Part shown: positions 5,699 to 12,762 of the stretch, piece after piece
Layout of the letters: each line of letters begins with the position of its first letter
Numbering within the stretch: position 1 is the first letter of the stretch
Source of the DNA: Rhizobium sp.
Lineage (GTDB): Bacteria > Pseudomonadota > Alphaproteobacteria > Rhizobiales > Rhizobiaceae
Reading direction: 5' to 3'
DNA length: 14,913 nucleotides
Assembly: GCA_003501385.1 (NCBI GenBank)
Contig: DNPN01000231.1
Coordinates: forward strand, 1,118 to 16,030
Made by a program: the position numbers and the translations under genes
The notes under the pieces: model-generated
What the model saw: only the letters and a program-made list of their open reading frames with translations
Told to the model about the DNA's origin: nothing
Databases searched by the model: none

Positions 5699-6838
5699 GT
5701 GCTCAACGTTTATGGGGTGGCCACCGCCGCCGTGCTTTCGTTCGCGCTTTTTTCGGGCGCAGTCAATGCTGGCGAGATGGTGAAAATCAAGGACATTACC
5801 GGCCGTGAGGTGTCGGTGAATGTGCCTGTGGAGCGGGTTATTCTGGGCGAAGGCCGTCAGATCTATTTCACGGGTGCGTTGGATACCGACCATCCTTTCA
5901 AGCGCATTGTCGGCTGGCGCGATGATTTTCAAAAGGCCGATCTCGACGGCTATAATATTTATCTGAAAAAATTCCCCGACATGGGCAAAATCCCAACGTT
6001 CGGCGGCATGAAGGACGGCACGTTCGATATTGAACAGGCCGTGACCCTGAAGCCAGACGTCATCATCATGAATATTGATGCCAAGTCGGCCACCGAAGAA
6101 AGCGGCTATATCGAAAAGCTTTCCAAGGTCGGCATTCCGCTGGTCTATGTCGACTTCCGCGAAAAGGCCATGGAAAACACCGATCCATCCATGCGCCTGA
6201 TTGGCAAGCTGTTTGGCAAGGAAAAGCGCGCCGAAGAGTTTGTGCAGTTTCATGATGCGCAGATCAAGCGTGTCACCGATAAACTCGCCAGCGTCAAAGA
6301 CCTGAAAAAGCCGGTTGTGTTCATGGAACGCGCAGGCGGCTACAGCGATGATTGCTGCATGTCGTTCGGCAATGAAAACTTTGGCAAGATGGTGCAGATT
6401 GCTGGCGGCGAGAACATGGCTGGCAAGATCATCCCCGGCACGTTTGGCACTGTGAACCCCGAGCAGATCATTGCCTCCAACCCCGATCAGGTGATTGTGA
6501 CGGGTGCCAATTGGGAACTGTATGTGCCCGGCGGCAAATGGGTGGGCGTTGGCCCCGGAGCCGATAAGGCGCTGGCCGAAAAGAAACTGGCAGACCTGAT
6601 GAAGCGGCCGGCCTTCACCGACATCAAGGCGGTCAAGGACGGCAATATCCACGCCATCTGGCATCAGTTCTACAACAATCCCTACCAGTTTGTGGCCGTC
6701 CAGCAGATTGCCAAGTGGCTGCACCCGGATCTGTTCAAGGATCTCGATCCTGAAGCCACCTTTAAGGAATTGCATGAGCGCTTCCTGCCCGTGGCCTATC
6801 AGAGCGGTTATTTTGTCTCGCTGAAGGCGCGTTCGTAA
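5699..6838 (+). CDS. Periplasmic binding protein of an iron-chelate ABC importer (first paralogue)
   Basis: 379 aa, FepB/BtuF-like periplasmic binding protein fold (PF01497, TroA-like). It should capture a metal chelate and hand it to the FecCD-type permease encoded downstream. GTG 5699 is the start, with GGAG 7 bases upstream. The signal peptide is MLNVYGVATA...AVNA, cut near residue 24, although its n-region has no Lys or Arg, which is unusual. Typical segments are ITGREVSVNVPVERVI (33-48), VGWRDDF (71-77), and KPDVIIMN (118-125). A Cys-Cys pair at 219-220 is also present in the next paralogue. The C-terminal IWHQFYNNPYQFV (320-332) and the ending GYFVSL are also shared. It is the first gene of the importer operon, behind the divergent iron-box-like promoter. 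Metal identity is not shown by the sequence. Confidence 0.85.
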   Translation: MLNVYGVATAAVLSFALFSGAVNAGEMVKIKDITGREVSVNVPVERVILGEGRQIYFTGALDTDHPFKRIVGWRDDFQKADLDGYNIYLKKFPDMGKIPTFGGMKDGTFDIEQAVTLKPDVIIMNIDAKSATEESGYIEKLSKVGIPLVYVDFREKAMENTDPSMRLIGKLFGKEKRAEEFVQFHDAQIKRVTDKLASVKDLKKPVVFMERAGGYSDDCCMSFGNENFGKMVQIAGGENMAGKIIPGTFGTVNPEQIIASNPDQVIVTGANWELYVPGGKWVGVGPGADKALAEKKLADLMKRPAFTDIKAVKDGNIHAIWHQFYNNPYQFVAVQQIAKWLHPDLFKDLDPEATFKELHERFLPVAYQSGYFVSLKARS

Positions 6839-6846
6839 TGTTCCAA

Positions 6847-6872
6847 ACCGGCGGCATTTCTGTGCCGCCGGT
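6847..6872 (+). terminator. Intercistronic hairpin between the two binding-protein genes
   Basis: ACCGGCGGCA (6847-6856) and TGCCGCCGGT (6863-6872) form a perfect 10-bp stem with a 6-base loop, 9 bases after the first binding-protein stop. There is no real U-run, so it more likely stabilises the upstream message or gives partial termination than full termination. This would favour a high level of the first binding protein over the later genes. Confidence 0.55.
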
Positions 6873-6891
6873 CTCTTGATTCAAAGGTCTT

Positions 6892-8031
6892 ATGATGATT
6901 TTCAAACATATGTTTCGGGCGCTTGTCGCCCTCTTGCCGTTTCTGGGGCAGCCCGTTTTGGCCGCAGAACTCACCGATGTGGCTGGCCGCACGGTAACGC
7001 TTGATTTGCCTGCAAAGCGGGTGCTGGTGGGCGAAGCCCGGCAGATTCACACCATTGCCGCTCTTGCGGGTGCCCATACGTTTGACACCATCGTCGGCTG
7101 GCGCGATGATTTTTTCACCAAAGACCCTGACAGCTATGAGGCCTATGTCGAGCGCTTTCCGCAGATTGCCGATCTGCCCCGCTTTGGCTATGTGCCAGAT
7201 GGCAGCTTCAGCCTCGAATCCGCCATTGCCCTGCACCCGGATGTCCTGACGCTGAACATTGAAGCCAGAGCCGCCGCCAAAGAAGGTGGCTTGGAAGAAA
7301 AAGCCGCTGCCGCTGGCATTCAGGTGGTCTATGTTGATTTTCGTGTGAACCCTGAGAAGAACACCGAAAAATCCATTGCCATCCTTGGCAAAATCTTTGG
7401 TGCCGACGAAAAGGCGCAAGAGCTGATTGCCTATCGCCGCGCCCAGATCGCCCGCGTCACCGATCGACTGGCCAGCGTGAAGGACCTGAAGCGTCCGGTG
7501 GTCTACATGGAACGCGCCCCCGGCAATGATGCCGAAAATGGCTGCTGCCGCACTTTTGGCCCGGCCAATTTTGGCGAAATGGTAGAAAAGGCAGGCGGGC
7601 ACAATATTGGCTCCGATGTGTTCAAAACCACCTTTGGCACCATCAACATCGAACAGTTGATCGCCTCGGACCCCGACCAGATCATTGCCACTGGTTCCAA
7701 CTGGGGTGCCGAGTCCAAGAGCAACCGCTTTGTGCATGTTGGGCGCGGTGCAGACCCGGTTGCGGCCCGCGCCAAATTGCAAACCCTGATGCAACGCACC
7801 GGCTTTGCAGGCCTCAAGGCCGTGAAAGAGGGCAATGTCCACGCCGTTTGGCACCAGTTCTATGGTGCCCCTTACGAATTTGTGCCGATCCAGCAATTTG
7901 CCAAATGGTTCCACCCGGAGCTGTTTGCCGATCTCGACCCGGAACAGACCTTCCGGGAATTCCACCAAAAATTCCTGCCGATTGCTTATAAGCCCGGCTA
8001 TTTTGTCTCGCTCGAAAAAGGCACGCAATAA
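6892..8031 (+). CDS. Periplasmic binding protein of an iron-chelate ABC importer (second paralogue)
   Basis: 379 aa, the same length and fold as the preceding gene product, and clearly a tandem duplicate. Shared stretches include VGWRDDF (68-74), RVTDRLASVKDLKRPVVYMERA (188-209) and WHQFYGAPYEFVPIQQFAKW (320-339). Start ATG 6892 has AAAGG just upstream; ATG 6895 is equally possible. The signal peptide is MMIFKHMFRALVALL...VLA, with basic residues and cleavage near 24-25. The Cys-Cys pair is at 218-219 in GCCRTFGPANF. The stop TAA overlaps the permease start (TAATG), implying translational coupling. Two binding proteins with one permease suggest two related ligands or loading steps. The variable parts, such as residues 270-285, may set specificity. 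Confidence 0.87.
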   Translation: MMIFKHMFRALVALLPFLGQPVLAAELTDVAGRTVTLDLPAKRVLVGEARQIHTIAALAGAHTFDTIVGWRDDFFTKDPDSYEAYVERFPQIADLPRFGYVPDGSFSLESAIALHPDVLTLNIEARAAAKEGGLEEKAAAAGIQVVYVDFRVNPEKNTEKSIAILGKIFGADEKAQELIAYRRAQIARVTDRLASVKDLKRPVVYMERAPGNDAENGCCRTFGPANFGEMVEKAGGHNIGSDVFKTTFGTINIEQLIASDPDQIIATGSNWGAESKSNRFVHVGRGADPVAARAKLQTLMQRTGFAGLKAVKEGNVHAVWHQFYGAPYEFVPIQQFAKWFHPELFADLDPEQTFREFHQKFLPIAYKPGYFVSLEKGTQ

Positions 8032-9098
8032 TGGCTGTTGCTATTGAAACCCGCGCCAAGGCGGAAGGCCGCGAGCAATATCGCGCCCTGTCCGCCAAAC
8101 GCACCCTCATTCTGGCCAGTCTTCTGGTGGCGCTGTGTGTCAGCGTTGCCGTTGATATGGCCCTTGGCCCGGCCCGCTATACGCTGTCGCAAGTGCTGGC
8201 CGCGATCTTTTCACCAGAGAGCGTGTCCAACCAGATCCGCGTGGTGATCTGGGATATCCGCATGCCGATTGCGATGATGGCCGTCACCGTGGGTGCCTGT
8301 CTGTCGCTGGCGGGCGCACAGATGCAAACCATTTTGGCCAATCCGCTGGCAAGTCCGTTTACGTTGGGCATTTCGGCCGCCGCGGGCTTTGGCGCGGCCT
8401 TGGCGCTGGTGGGTGGCGTGGCGGTGTTTCCCGTCGCCATCGAATTCATGGTGCCGATCAATGCGTTTTTGATGGCCATGCTGGCCTCGTTGTTTATCTA
8501 TGGCGTGTCCACCATGCGCGGCGTGACGGTGGAAACCATTGTGCTGCTGGGCATTGCTCTGGTGTTTACCTTCAATGCGCTGCTGTCGCTTTTGGAATAT
8601 CTGGCATCAGAACAGGCGCTGGCCGCCGTGGTGTTTTGGACCATGGGCAGCCTGACCAAGGCCACATGGATGAAAGTGGCCGTCACGGGTGCCGTGCTGG
8701 TGCTGTGCGTGCCGCTGTTTGCCCGCCGCGCCTGGGCGCTCACTGCCCTTCGTCTGGGCGATGAAAAGGCCGCGAGCCTTGGCGTCAACGTGCGCCGCCT
8801 GCGGCTGGAAACCATGATGCTGGTGAGCCTGCTGGCCGCCATTCCGGTGTCTTTTGTTGGTACCATTGGCTTTATCGGGCTGGTGGGTCCACATATTGCC
8901 CGCATGCTGGTGGGTGAAGATCAGCGCTATTTTCTGCCCGGCTCGGTGATTTGCGGCGCTTTGCTGCTGTCTGTCACCTCGGTGGTGTCGAAAATGCTGA
9001 TTCCGGGCGCAATCTTGCCCATCGGTGTCATCACCGCACTGGTGGGCGTTCCCTTCTTCTTCTCGCTGATTTTCACCAACAGGAGGCGCGCATGGTAA
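8031..9098 (+). CDS. FecCD-family ABC transporter permease
   Basis: A 355-aa inner-membrane protein with about 8-10 hydrophobic segments, expected to dimerise as the channel for iron-chelate or corrinoid import. Family landmarks are IRMPIAMMAVTVGACLSLAG (76-95), the ANPLASPFTLGISAAAGFGAAL block (103-124), and GFIGLVGPHIARMLVG near residues 282-297, which forms the ATPase-coupling loop. The N-terminal 23 residues are a polar cytoplasmic stretch. The start ATG shares one base with the upstream stop, and the 3' end overlaps the ATPase start by 7 bases, so the three genes are tightly coupled. Only one permease gene is present, as in BtuC-type systems that use a homodimer. Confidence 0.93.
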   Translation: MAVAIETRAKAEGREQYRALSAKRTLILASLLVALCVSVAVDMALGPARYTLSQVLAAIFSPESVSNQIRVVIWDIRMPIAMMAVTVGACLSLAGAQMQTILANPLASPFTLGISAAAGFGAALALVGGVAVFPVAIEFMVPINAFLMAMLASLFIYGVSTMRGVTVETIVLLGIALVFTFNALLSLLEYLASEQALAAVVFWTMGSLTKATWMKVAVTGAVLVLCVPLFARRAWALTALRLGDEKAASLGVNVRRLRLETMMLVSLLAAIPVSFVGTIGFIGLVGPHIARMLVGEDQRYFLPGSVICGALLLSVTSVVSKMLIPGAILPIGVITALVGVPFFFSLIFTNRRRAW

Positions 9099-9847
9099 CG
9101 TTGACGCTTGATAAAGTCGGTGCCCGCTATGGCCGCGCCACCGTGTTTGAAGACATCACCACCGCCCCCATGCACGGTGGTGAAATGACGGCGTTGATTG
9201 GCCCCAATGCAGCGGGCAAATCCACGCTGTTCAAGCGCATTGCCAGCCTGCTCTCTGGTCCCGGCACGGTGCAGGTTGAGGATGTGCGCACGGGCCGCCG
9301 CCCCATCTGTTACATGCCACAGGATACCGGCGCGAATGCGGTGCTGACGGTGTATGAATCCATCCTGCTAGCCGCCAAACAAGGCGGCGGCTGGCGCGTG
9401 GCCGATGATGAGTTGAGCGAGATTGACACCATCCTCGCCGCCCTTCGCATTTCCGATCTCGCCTTTCGCGATCTCGGTGCTCTGTCTGGTGGTCAGCGTC
9501 AGTTGGTGGCGATTGCCCAATCACTGGTACGCAAGCCCGAAGTGCTGCTGATGGATGAGCCAACCTCGGCGCTTGATCTGTTTCGCCAGATCGAAGTGCT
9601 GGATTTCATGAAAAAAATTGCCGAAACCCATGGCATGGCGGTGCTGATTGCTCTGCATGATCTCAACCATGCGCTACGCTATTGCAGCCAGACCATGGTG
9701 ATCAACGGCGGCAGGCTGATTGCCAGTGGCCCAACCAAGGACGTAATCACGCCTGCGATGTTGCGTGAGGTTTATCGGGTTGATGCCCGCATAGAACCCT
9801 GCAGTCAGGGGCGTTTGCAGGTGATTGTCGATGGGGCGCTGGTGTAG
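9092..9847 (+). CDS. ABC transporter ATP-binding protein (FecE/FhuC type)
   Basis: A 251-aa cytoplasmic ATPase powering the importer. Walker A GPNAAGKST is at 37-45, the Q-loop Gln77 in MPQD, the signature LSGGQRQ at 131-137, Walker B VLLMDEP at 151-157, the D-loop SALD at 159-162, and the H-loop His189 in ALHDLNHALR. The start ATG 9092 is preceded by AGGAGG at 5 bases. A longer reading from 8951 would lie inside the permease gene without a ribosome site. It is the last gene of the operon. Its TAG stop overlaps the first bases of the RIME-like repeat at 9846-9972, whose hairpin may act as the operon end. Confidence 0.95.
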   Translation: MVTLTLDKVGARYGRATVFEDITTAPMHGGEMTALIGPNAAGKSTLFKRIASLLSGPGTVQVEDVRTGRRPICYMPQDTGANAVLTVYESILLAAKQGGGWRVADDELSEIDTILAALRISDLAFRDLGALSGGQRQLVAIAQSLVRKPEVLLMDEPTSALDLFRQIEVLDFMKKIAETHGMAVLIALHDLNHALRYCSQTMVINGGRLIASGPTKDVITPAMLREVYRVDARIEPCSQGRLQVIVDGALV

Positions 9848-9972
9848 AGCATTTCGAGCAGAAGTGTATTGTGGTTTTGCGTCCCGAAATGCGTAAAAAT
9901 AAAAGCTTAGGTTCTTTTGTTTTCGTTTGTCTTTTCAGGAAAACCGGATTCCACTTTTCCCTGACAAACTCT
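9846..9972. repeat. Full RIME-like intergenic element (copy B), with hairpins
   Basis: A 127-bp element fills the gap between the convergent importer ATPase and ROK genes. It starts AGAGCATTTCGAGCAG and ends CCCTGACAAACTCT, with loosely matching inverted ends. Internal stems are GCATTTCG (9849-9856) with CGAAATGC (9885-9892), and GTTTGTC (9925-9931) with GACAAAC (9963-9969), enclosing CAGGAAAA and TTTTCCCTG. Its right end, inverted, matches the copies at both ends of the window. It supplies the last two bases of the ATPase stop codon. Its place between convergent genes suggests a bidirectional terminator. The RIME label is by resemblance. Confidence 0.7.
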
Positions 9973-9978
9973 AAGATC

Positions 9979-11184
9979 TCACCCGTCCCCAACAAACACC
10001 TGCTGATCAATCGCCTGCAAGGCCCGGTCCAGATGGCCCTCATACACAAGGGTGGCCTCGTCGCTGACGATATCGATGCGGGGTAGCCCATCCAGCCGGG
10101 CTTGCAAGCTTTGGCCAAGGCCCTCTTCCAGCCCGCGCTGGATCAGATCATAATAGCGGGTGCCGGGGCCCGTGACGATCACCGGCATGGTTTCAAATAG
10201 GCTGAACACCCGCGACAACCCCTGCCCCAGCGCCAACCCCGCTTGCCGGAAGGCATATTGCGCCATACGGTTGCCTGTGCGCGCCGATTGGGCGATGCGG
10301 TCCATCTCGGCAATCGGCACAAAGCGGGCCGGAATGGTATCGGGCGGCACTTCAAAGGCGGTGCGCAAAATGCCGTAGAACCCGGCAGAGGCCTCGACAC
10401 AGCCACGCGATCCGCAGCGACACAATTTGGGATCGGCAACATGGAGCATATGGCCAAAATTGGGGGCGCGGACCTCCACGCCCCCATTCGGCAGCGTGCG
10501 GGCAATGCCAAGGCCAATGCTGTGACCCAATGACAGCGCAATCAAGCCATTAAAATTCCCCCCCTTCCCCGCCATATGCTCGACAAGACCATGGGCCACC
10601 AGCAAGGTTTCGTTGCTGATCATCAGCTGCGCCTGAGGGACAATCGATAAAATTCCAGAGAAATCGATGGGCAGATTGCCAAAGACCGGCGACCAGATCA
10701 GCCGACGGCCTTCAGGGTCAACAAGGCCCTTGCTGCTGATGGACAGGGCAGCAACAGCCGTGGATTGCAGTTTTGAGCGGTCAATCAGCCGTAGCAATGC
10801 GCGGGCAAAGTCCTCCAGAAAATGCTCTGGCGTAGCATGCAGCGGGCGGCGCTCGTCAAAGCGATCCATCAGCAGGCCGCGATAATCCGACAGGGCGTAG
10901 CGCACATTGTCCGATGAAATCTGCACCGAAATCACTGCGGCAAAGCTGCGCCTGCGCGACAACAGCACCCGTGGCCGCCCGCGCGTGGCGGCATGCTGCT
11001 GTTCATGGCGCTCGATCATGCCCGCCTGTTCCAGATCATTGGTGATGGCGGTGACTGTGGCCGAGGCAAGGCCGGTCAGGCCAGAGAGATCGGTGTGCGA
11101 CAAGGCAGGCTGGCGACGCAAAGCGTCCAGCACCAGCGTTGAATTTTGCCTGCGCACTTGATCGCTGCTCGATTTTTTCAGCAT
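9979..11184 (-). CDS. xylR: ROK-family transcriptional repressor, XylR type
   Basis: 401 aa. The N-terminal winged helix (residues 10-75, with LSHTDLSGLTGLASATVTAITNDLEQAGMI) is followed by a ROK domain with the zinc motif CRCGSRGC (255-262) and FGHM (243-246). The sugar-kinase phosphate loop DxGGT is replaced by SVQISSDN (86-93), so it is a regulator and not a kinase. It diverges from xylFHG, the usual position of the ROK XylR, and probably represses that operon until D-xylose binds. Start ATG 11184 (MLKKSSSDQVRRQN) is where homologues typically begin; ATG 11232 is possible but adds an atypical 16-residue tail. The effector is inferred from the neighbouring xylose genes only. Confidence 0.88.
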   Translation of the reverse strand: MLKKSSSDQVRRQNSTLVLDALRRQPALSHTDLSGLTGLASATVTAITNDLEQAGMIERHEQQHAATRGRPRVLLSRRRSFAAVISVQISSDNVRYALSDYRGLLMDRFDERRPLHATPEHFLEDFARALLRLIDRSKLQSTAVAALSISSKGLVDPEGRRLIWSPVFGNLPIDFSGILSIVPQAQLMISNETLLVAHGLVEHMAGKGGNFNGLIALSLGHSIGLGIARTLPNGGVEVRAPNFGHMLHVADPKLCRCGSRGCVEASAGFYGILRTAFEVPPDTIPARFVPIAEMDRIAQSARTGNRMAQYAFRQAGLALGQGLSRVFSLFETMPVIVTGPGTRYYDLIQRGLEEGLGQSLQARLDGLPRIDIVSDEATLVYEGHLDRALQAIDQQVFVGDG

Positions 11185-11273
11185 CGGCAGCCCCGACCCC
11201 TTAACTTCATCTGGAACACATGCCCCTCCCAAAGCATTTGCTCACGCCCTGTACAAGACGAATTTAACGCCTG

Positions 11274-11303
11274 TTGACAGGTTAACATTCTTCTGCCAGT
11301 TAT
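11274..11303 (+). promoter_or_regulatory. Candidate xylF promoter
   Basis: TTGACA at 11274-11279 is a perfect -35 box. At 18 bases the -10 candidate is AGTTAT (11298-11303), a weak match that could depend on an activator or be a loose alphaproteobacterial -10. The palindrome at 11303-11323 begins where this box ends, over the expected start site. The xylF leader would then be about 115 bases. Confidence 0.4.
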
Positions 11304-11323
11304 TTTCTCGACTGTCGAGAAAA
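11303..11323. promoter_or_regulatory. Perfect 21-bp palindrome, candidate XylR operator
   Basis: TTTTCTCGAC (11303-11312) and GTCGAGAAAA (11314-11323) are exact reverse complements around a central T at 11313. It lies in the divergent region between the ROK regulator and xylF, just after the candidate promoter, where a repressor would block transcription. The symmetry is seen directly; recognition by XylR is inferred. Confidence 0.6.
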
Positions 11324-11424
11324 ACATCAATCTACATGGTTGCGATGCTCTCGGGGGTTTTTCGGTGGTGTGGTGGCGGACGAGGAGGTCTGCCCGCACC
11401 GCCTTCATTTTGGGGAGGTTTAAA

Positions 11425-12465
11425 ATGAAATCCGTCATGAAACTGATGGCATGCGTTGCCGTCATCACGTCCGTGCATGCATCTGCTCAAGCCAAGGATC
11501 TGATCGTTGGCGTGTCATGGTCCAACTTTCAGGAAGAGCGCTGGAAGACCGATGAAGCCGCCATCAAGGAATCGCTGAAGGCCCATGGTGCCAAGTATAT
11601 CTCGGCAGACGCCCAGACCTCTGCCGCCAAGCAGCTCACCGATATTGAAAGCCTGATTGCCCAAGGCGCAAACGCGCTGATCGTGCTGGCGCAGGATTCC
11701 AGCGCTATTGGGCCTGCCATTGAAAAGGCTGCCGCTGAAGGCATTCCGGTGATTGGCTATGACCGCCTGATCGAAAACCCCAACACCTATTACATCACCT
11801 TCGACAACAAGGAAGTTGGCCGCTTGCAGGCGAAGGAAGTGTTCAAGCTCAAGCCCACCGGCAATTACGTGTTCATCAAGGGCGGCTCGACCGACCCGAA
11901 CGCTGACTTCGTGTTTTCCGGCCAGATGGATGTTTTGAAAGACGCCATCAAGTCCGGCAAGATCAAGAATGTTGGCGAAGCCTATACCGATGGCTGGAAG
12001 CCGGAAATTGCCCAAAAGAACATGGAGCAGTTCCTGACCGCCAACAACAACAAGGTTGATGCGGTTGTGTCGTCCAACGACGGCATGGCAGGCGGCGTGG
12101 TCGCAGCCCTTGAAGCGCAGGGCCTTGCCGGTTCTGTTCCAGTCTCCGGTCAGGATGGCGATAAGGCAGCGCTCAACCGCGTGGCGCTTGGCACCCAGAC
12201 CGTATCAGTGTGGAAAGACAGCCGTATGCTGGGCAAAAAGGCCGGTGATGTGGCTGTGGCGCTGGCCAGCGGCAAGAAGATGAGCGAAATCCCGGATACG
12301 GCCAAATTCAAGGGCGGCTCCAAGGGCGTGGAAATGAACTCGCAATTCCTGATGCCGCAGGCCATCACCAAGGACAATCTCAATGTTGTTCTGGATGCCA
12401 AGTGGATCAGCAAGAGCGAACTGTGCCAGGGCGTGAAGGCCGGTACTGTGGCGGTGTGCAAGTAA
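11425..12465 (+). CDS. xylF: D-xylose-binding periplasmic protein XylF
   Basis: 346 aa, periplasmic sugar-binding protein (type 1 fold), the ligand-capture part of the xylose ABC importer. The signal peptide MKSVMKLMACVAVITSVHASAQA is cut near residue 23. It resembles E. coli XylF through EERW (37-40), the YDRLI segment (GIPVIGYDRLIENP), ITFDNKEVGRLQAK, SGKIKNVGEAYTDGW, LTANNNKVDAVVSSNDGMAGG, and SGQDGD. These cover sugar-stacking and hydrogen-bonding positions in that family. Start ATG 11425 has GGGGAGG 6 bases upstream. The C-terminal tail ending in CQGVKAGTVAVCK, with two cysteines, extends past the E. coli protein and could form a disulfide. A stable hairpin follows the gene. Confidence 0.95.
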   Translation: MKSVMKLMACVAVITSVHASAQAKDLIVGVSWSNFQEERWKTDEAAIKESLKAHGAKYISADAQTSAAKQLTDIESLIAQGANALIVLAQDSSAIGPAIEKAAAEGIPVIGYDRLIENPNTYYITFDNKEVGRLQAKEVFKLKPTGNYVFIKGGSTDPNADFVFSGQMDVLKDAIKSGKIKNVGEAYTDGWKPEIAQKNMEQFLTANNNKVDAVVSSNDGMAGGVVAALEAQGLAGSVPVSGQDGDKAALNRVALGTQTVSVWKDSRMLGKKAGDVAVALASGKKMSEIPDTAKFKGGSKGVEMNSQFLMPQAITKDNLNVVLDAKWISKSELCQGVKAGTVAVCK

Positions 12466-12478
12466 TAACAGCAATCGG

Positions 12479-12507
12479 ACCGCAGCGTAGGTTTCCTGCG
12501 CTGCGGT
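12479..12507 (+). terminator. Strong hairpin downstream of xylF
   Basis: A 13-bp stem with one T-G wobble pairs ACCGCAGCGTAGG (12479-12491) with CCTGCGCTGCGGT (12495-12507) around a TTT loop, 13 bases after the xylF stop. No U-run follows. Such hairpins after binding-protein genes commonly protect the upstream mRNA and set a high binding-protein to permease ratio. That role is inferred here. Confidence 0.6.
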
Positions 12508-12514
12508 GTATGGC

Positions 12515-12662
12515 TTACCCCCTCTGGCTTGCCAGCCATCTCCCCCCTTGTGGTGAGGTGAGAAGGGATCGGCGAAGCCGATGAAACGATCCAGTGAATT
12601 GTTTCAACCGACGAACGCCCTGAGCCACGCGAAGGGCAAAACGGGCATGACAGAGGGGGTAA
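12515..12662. repeat. 148-bp MITE-like palindromic element between xylF and xylH
   Basis: Perfect 12-bp terminal inverted repeats, TTACCCCCTCTG (12515-12526) and CAGAGGGGGTAA (12651-12662), enclose 124 bases without a credible ORF. Interior stems include ATCGGC/GCCGAT around GAA, and GAAACGAT/ATTGTTTC (one wobble). The ends read T-TA...TA-A, so a TA target duplication, as made by IS630/Tc1-type transposases, is possible. Similar C-rich/G-rich repeats are, as I recall, common in rhizobial genomes. With the hairpin and the 100 bases after it, this accounts for the 297-base gap between xylF and xylH. I see no clear promoter in the rest. Confidence 0.6.
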
Positions 12663-12762
12663 CCCCACACCACCCATAAAATGTATCCCATAACGCGCCA
12701 AAACTCTGGCACGAAAGCGGCCTTTACCGCAGACCCGAAGGTCATAGAGGAGTATCCGATCC

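Noticed and set aside
5684..8028. Long minus-strand frames of 363 and 406 codons opposite the two binding-protein genes
   Set aside because: They are antisense shadows created by GC-rich codon bias. Their products are His- and Asp-rich with no family features, whereas the plus-strand frames have signal peptides and family motifs.
8951..9091. Longer N-terminus for the importer ATPase
   Set aside because: It would lie wholly in the permease gene. AGGAGG before ATG 9092 and family length settle the shorter form.
9979..11184. ROK protein as a sugar kinase
   Set aside because: It has an N-terminal DNA-binding domain and lacks the kinase phosphate-binding loop, so it is a regulator.
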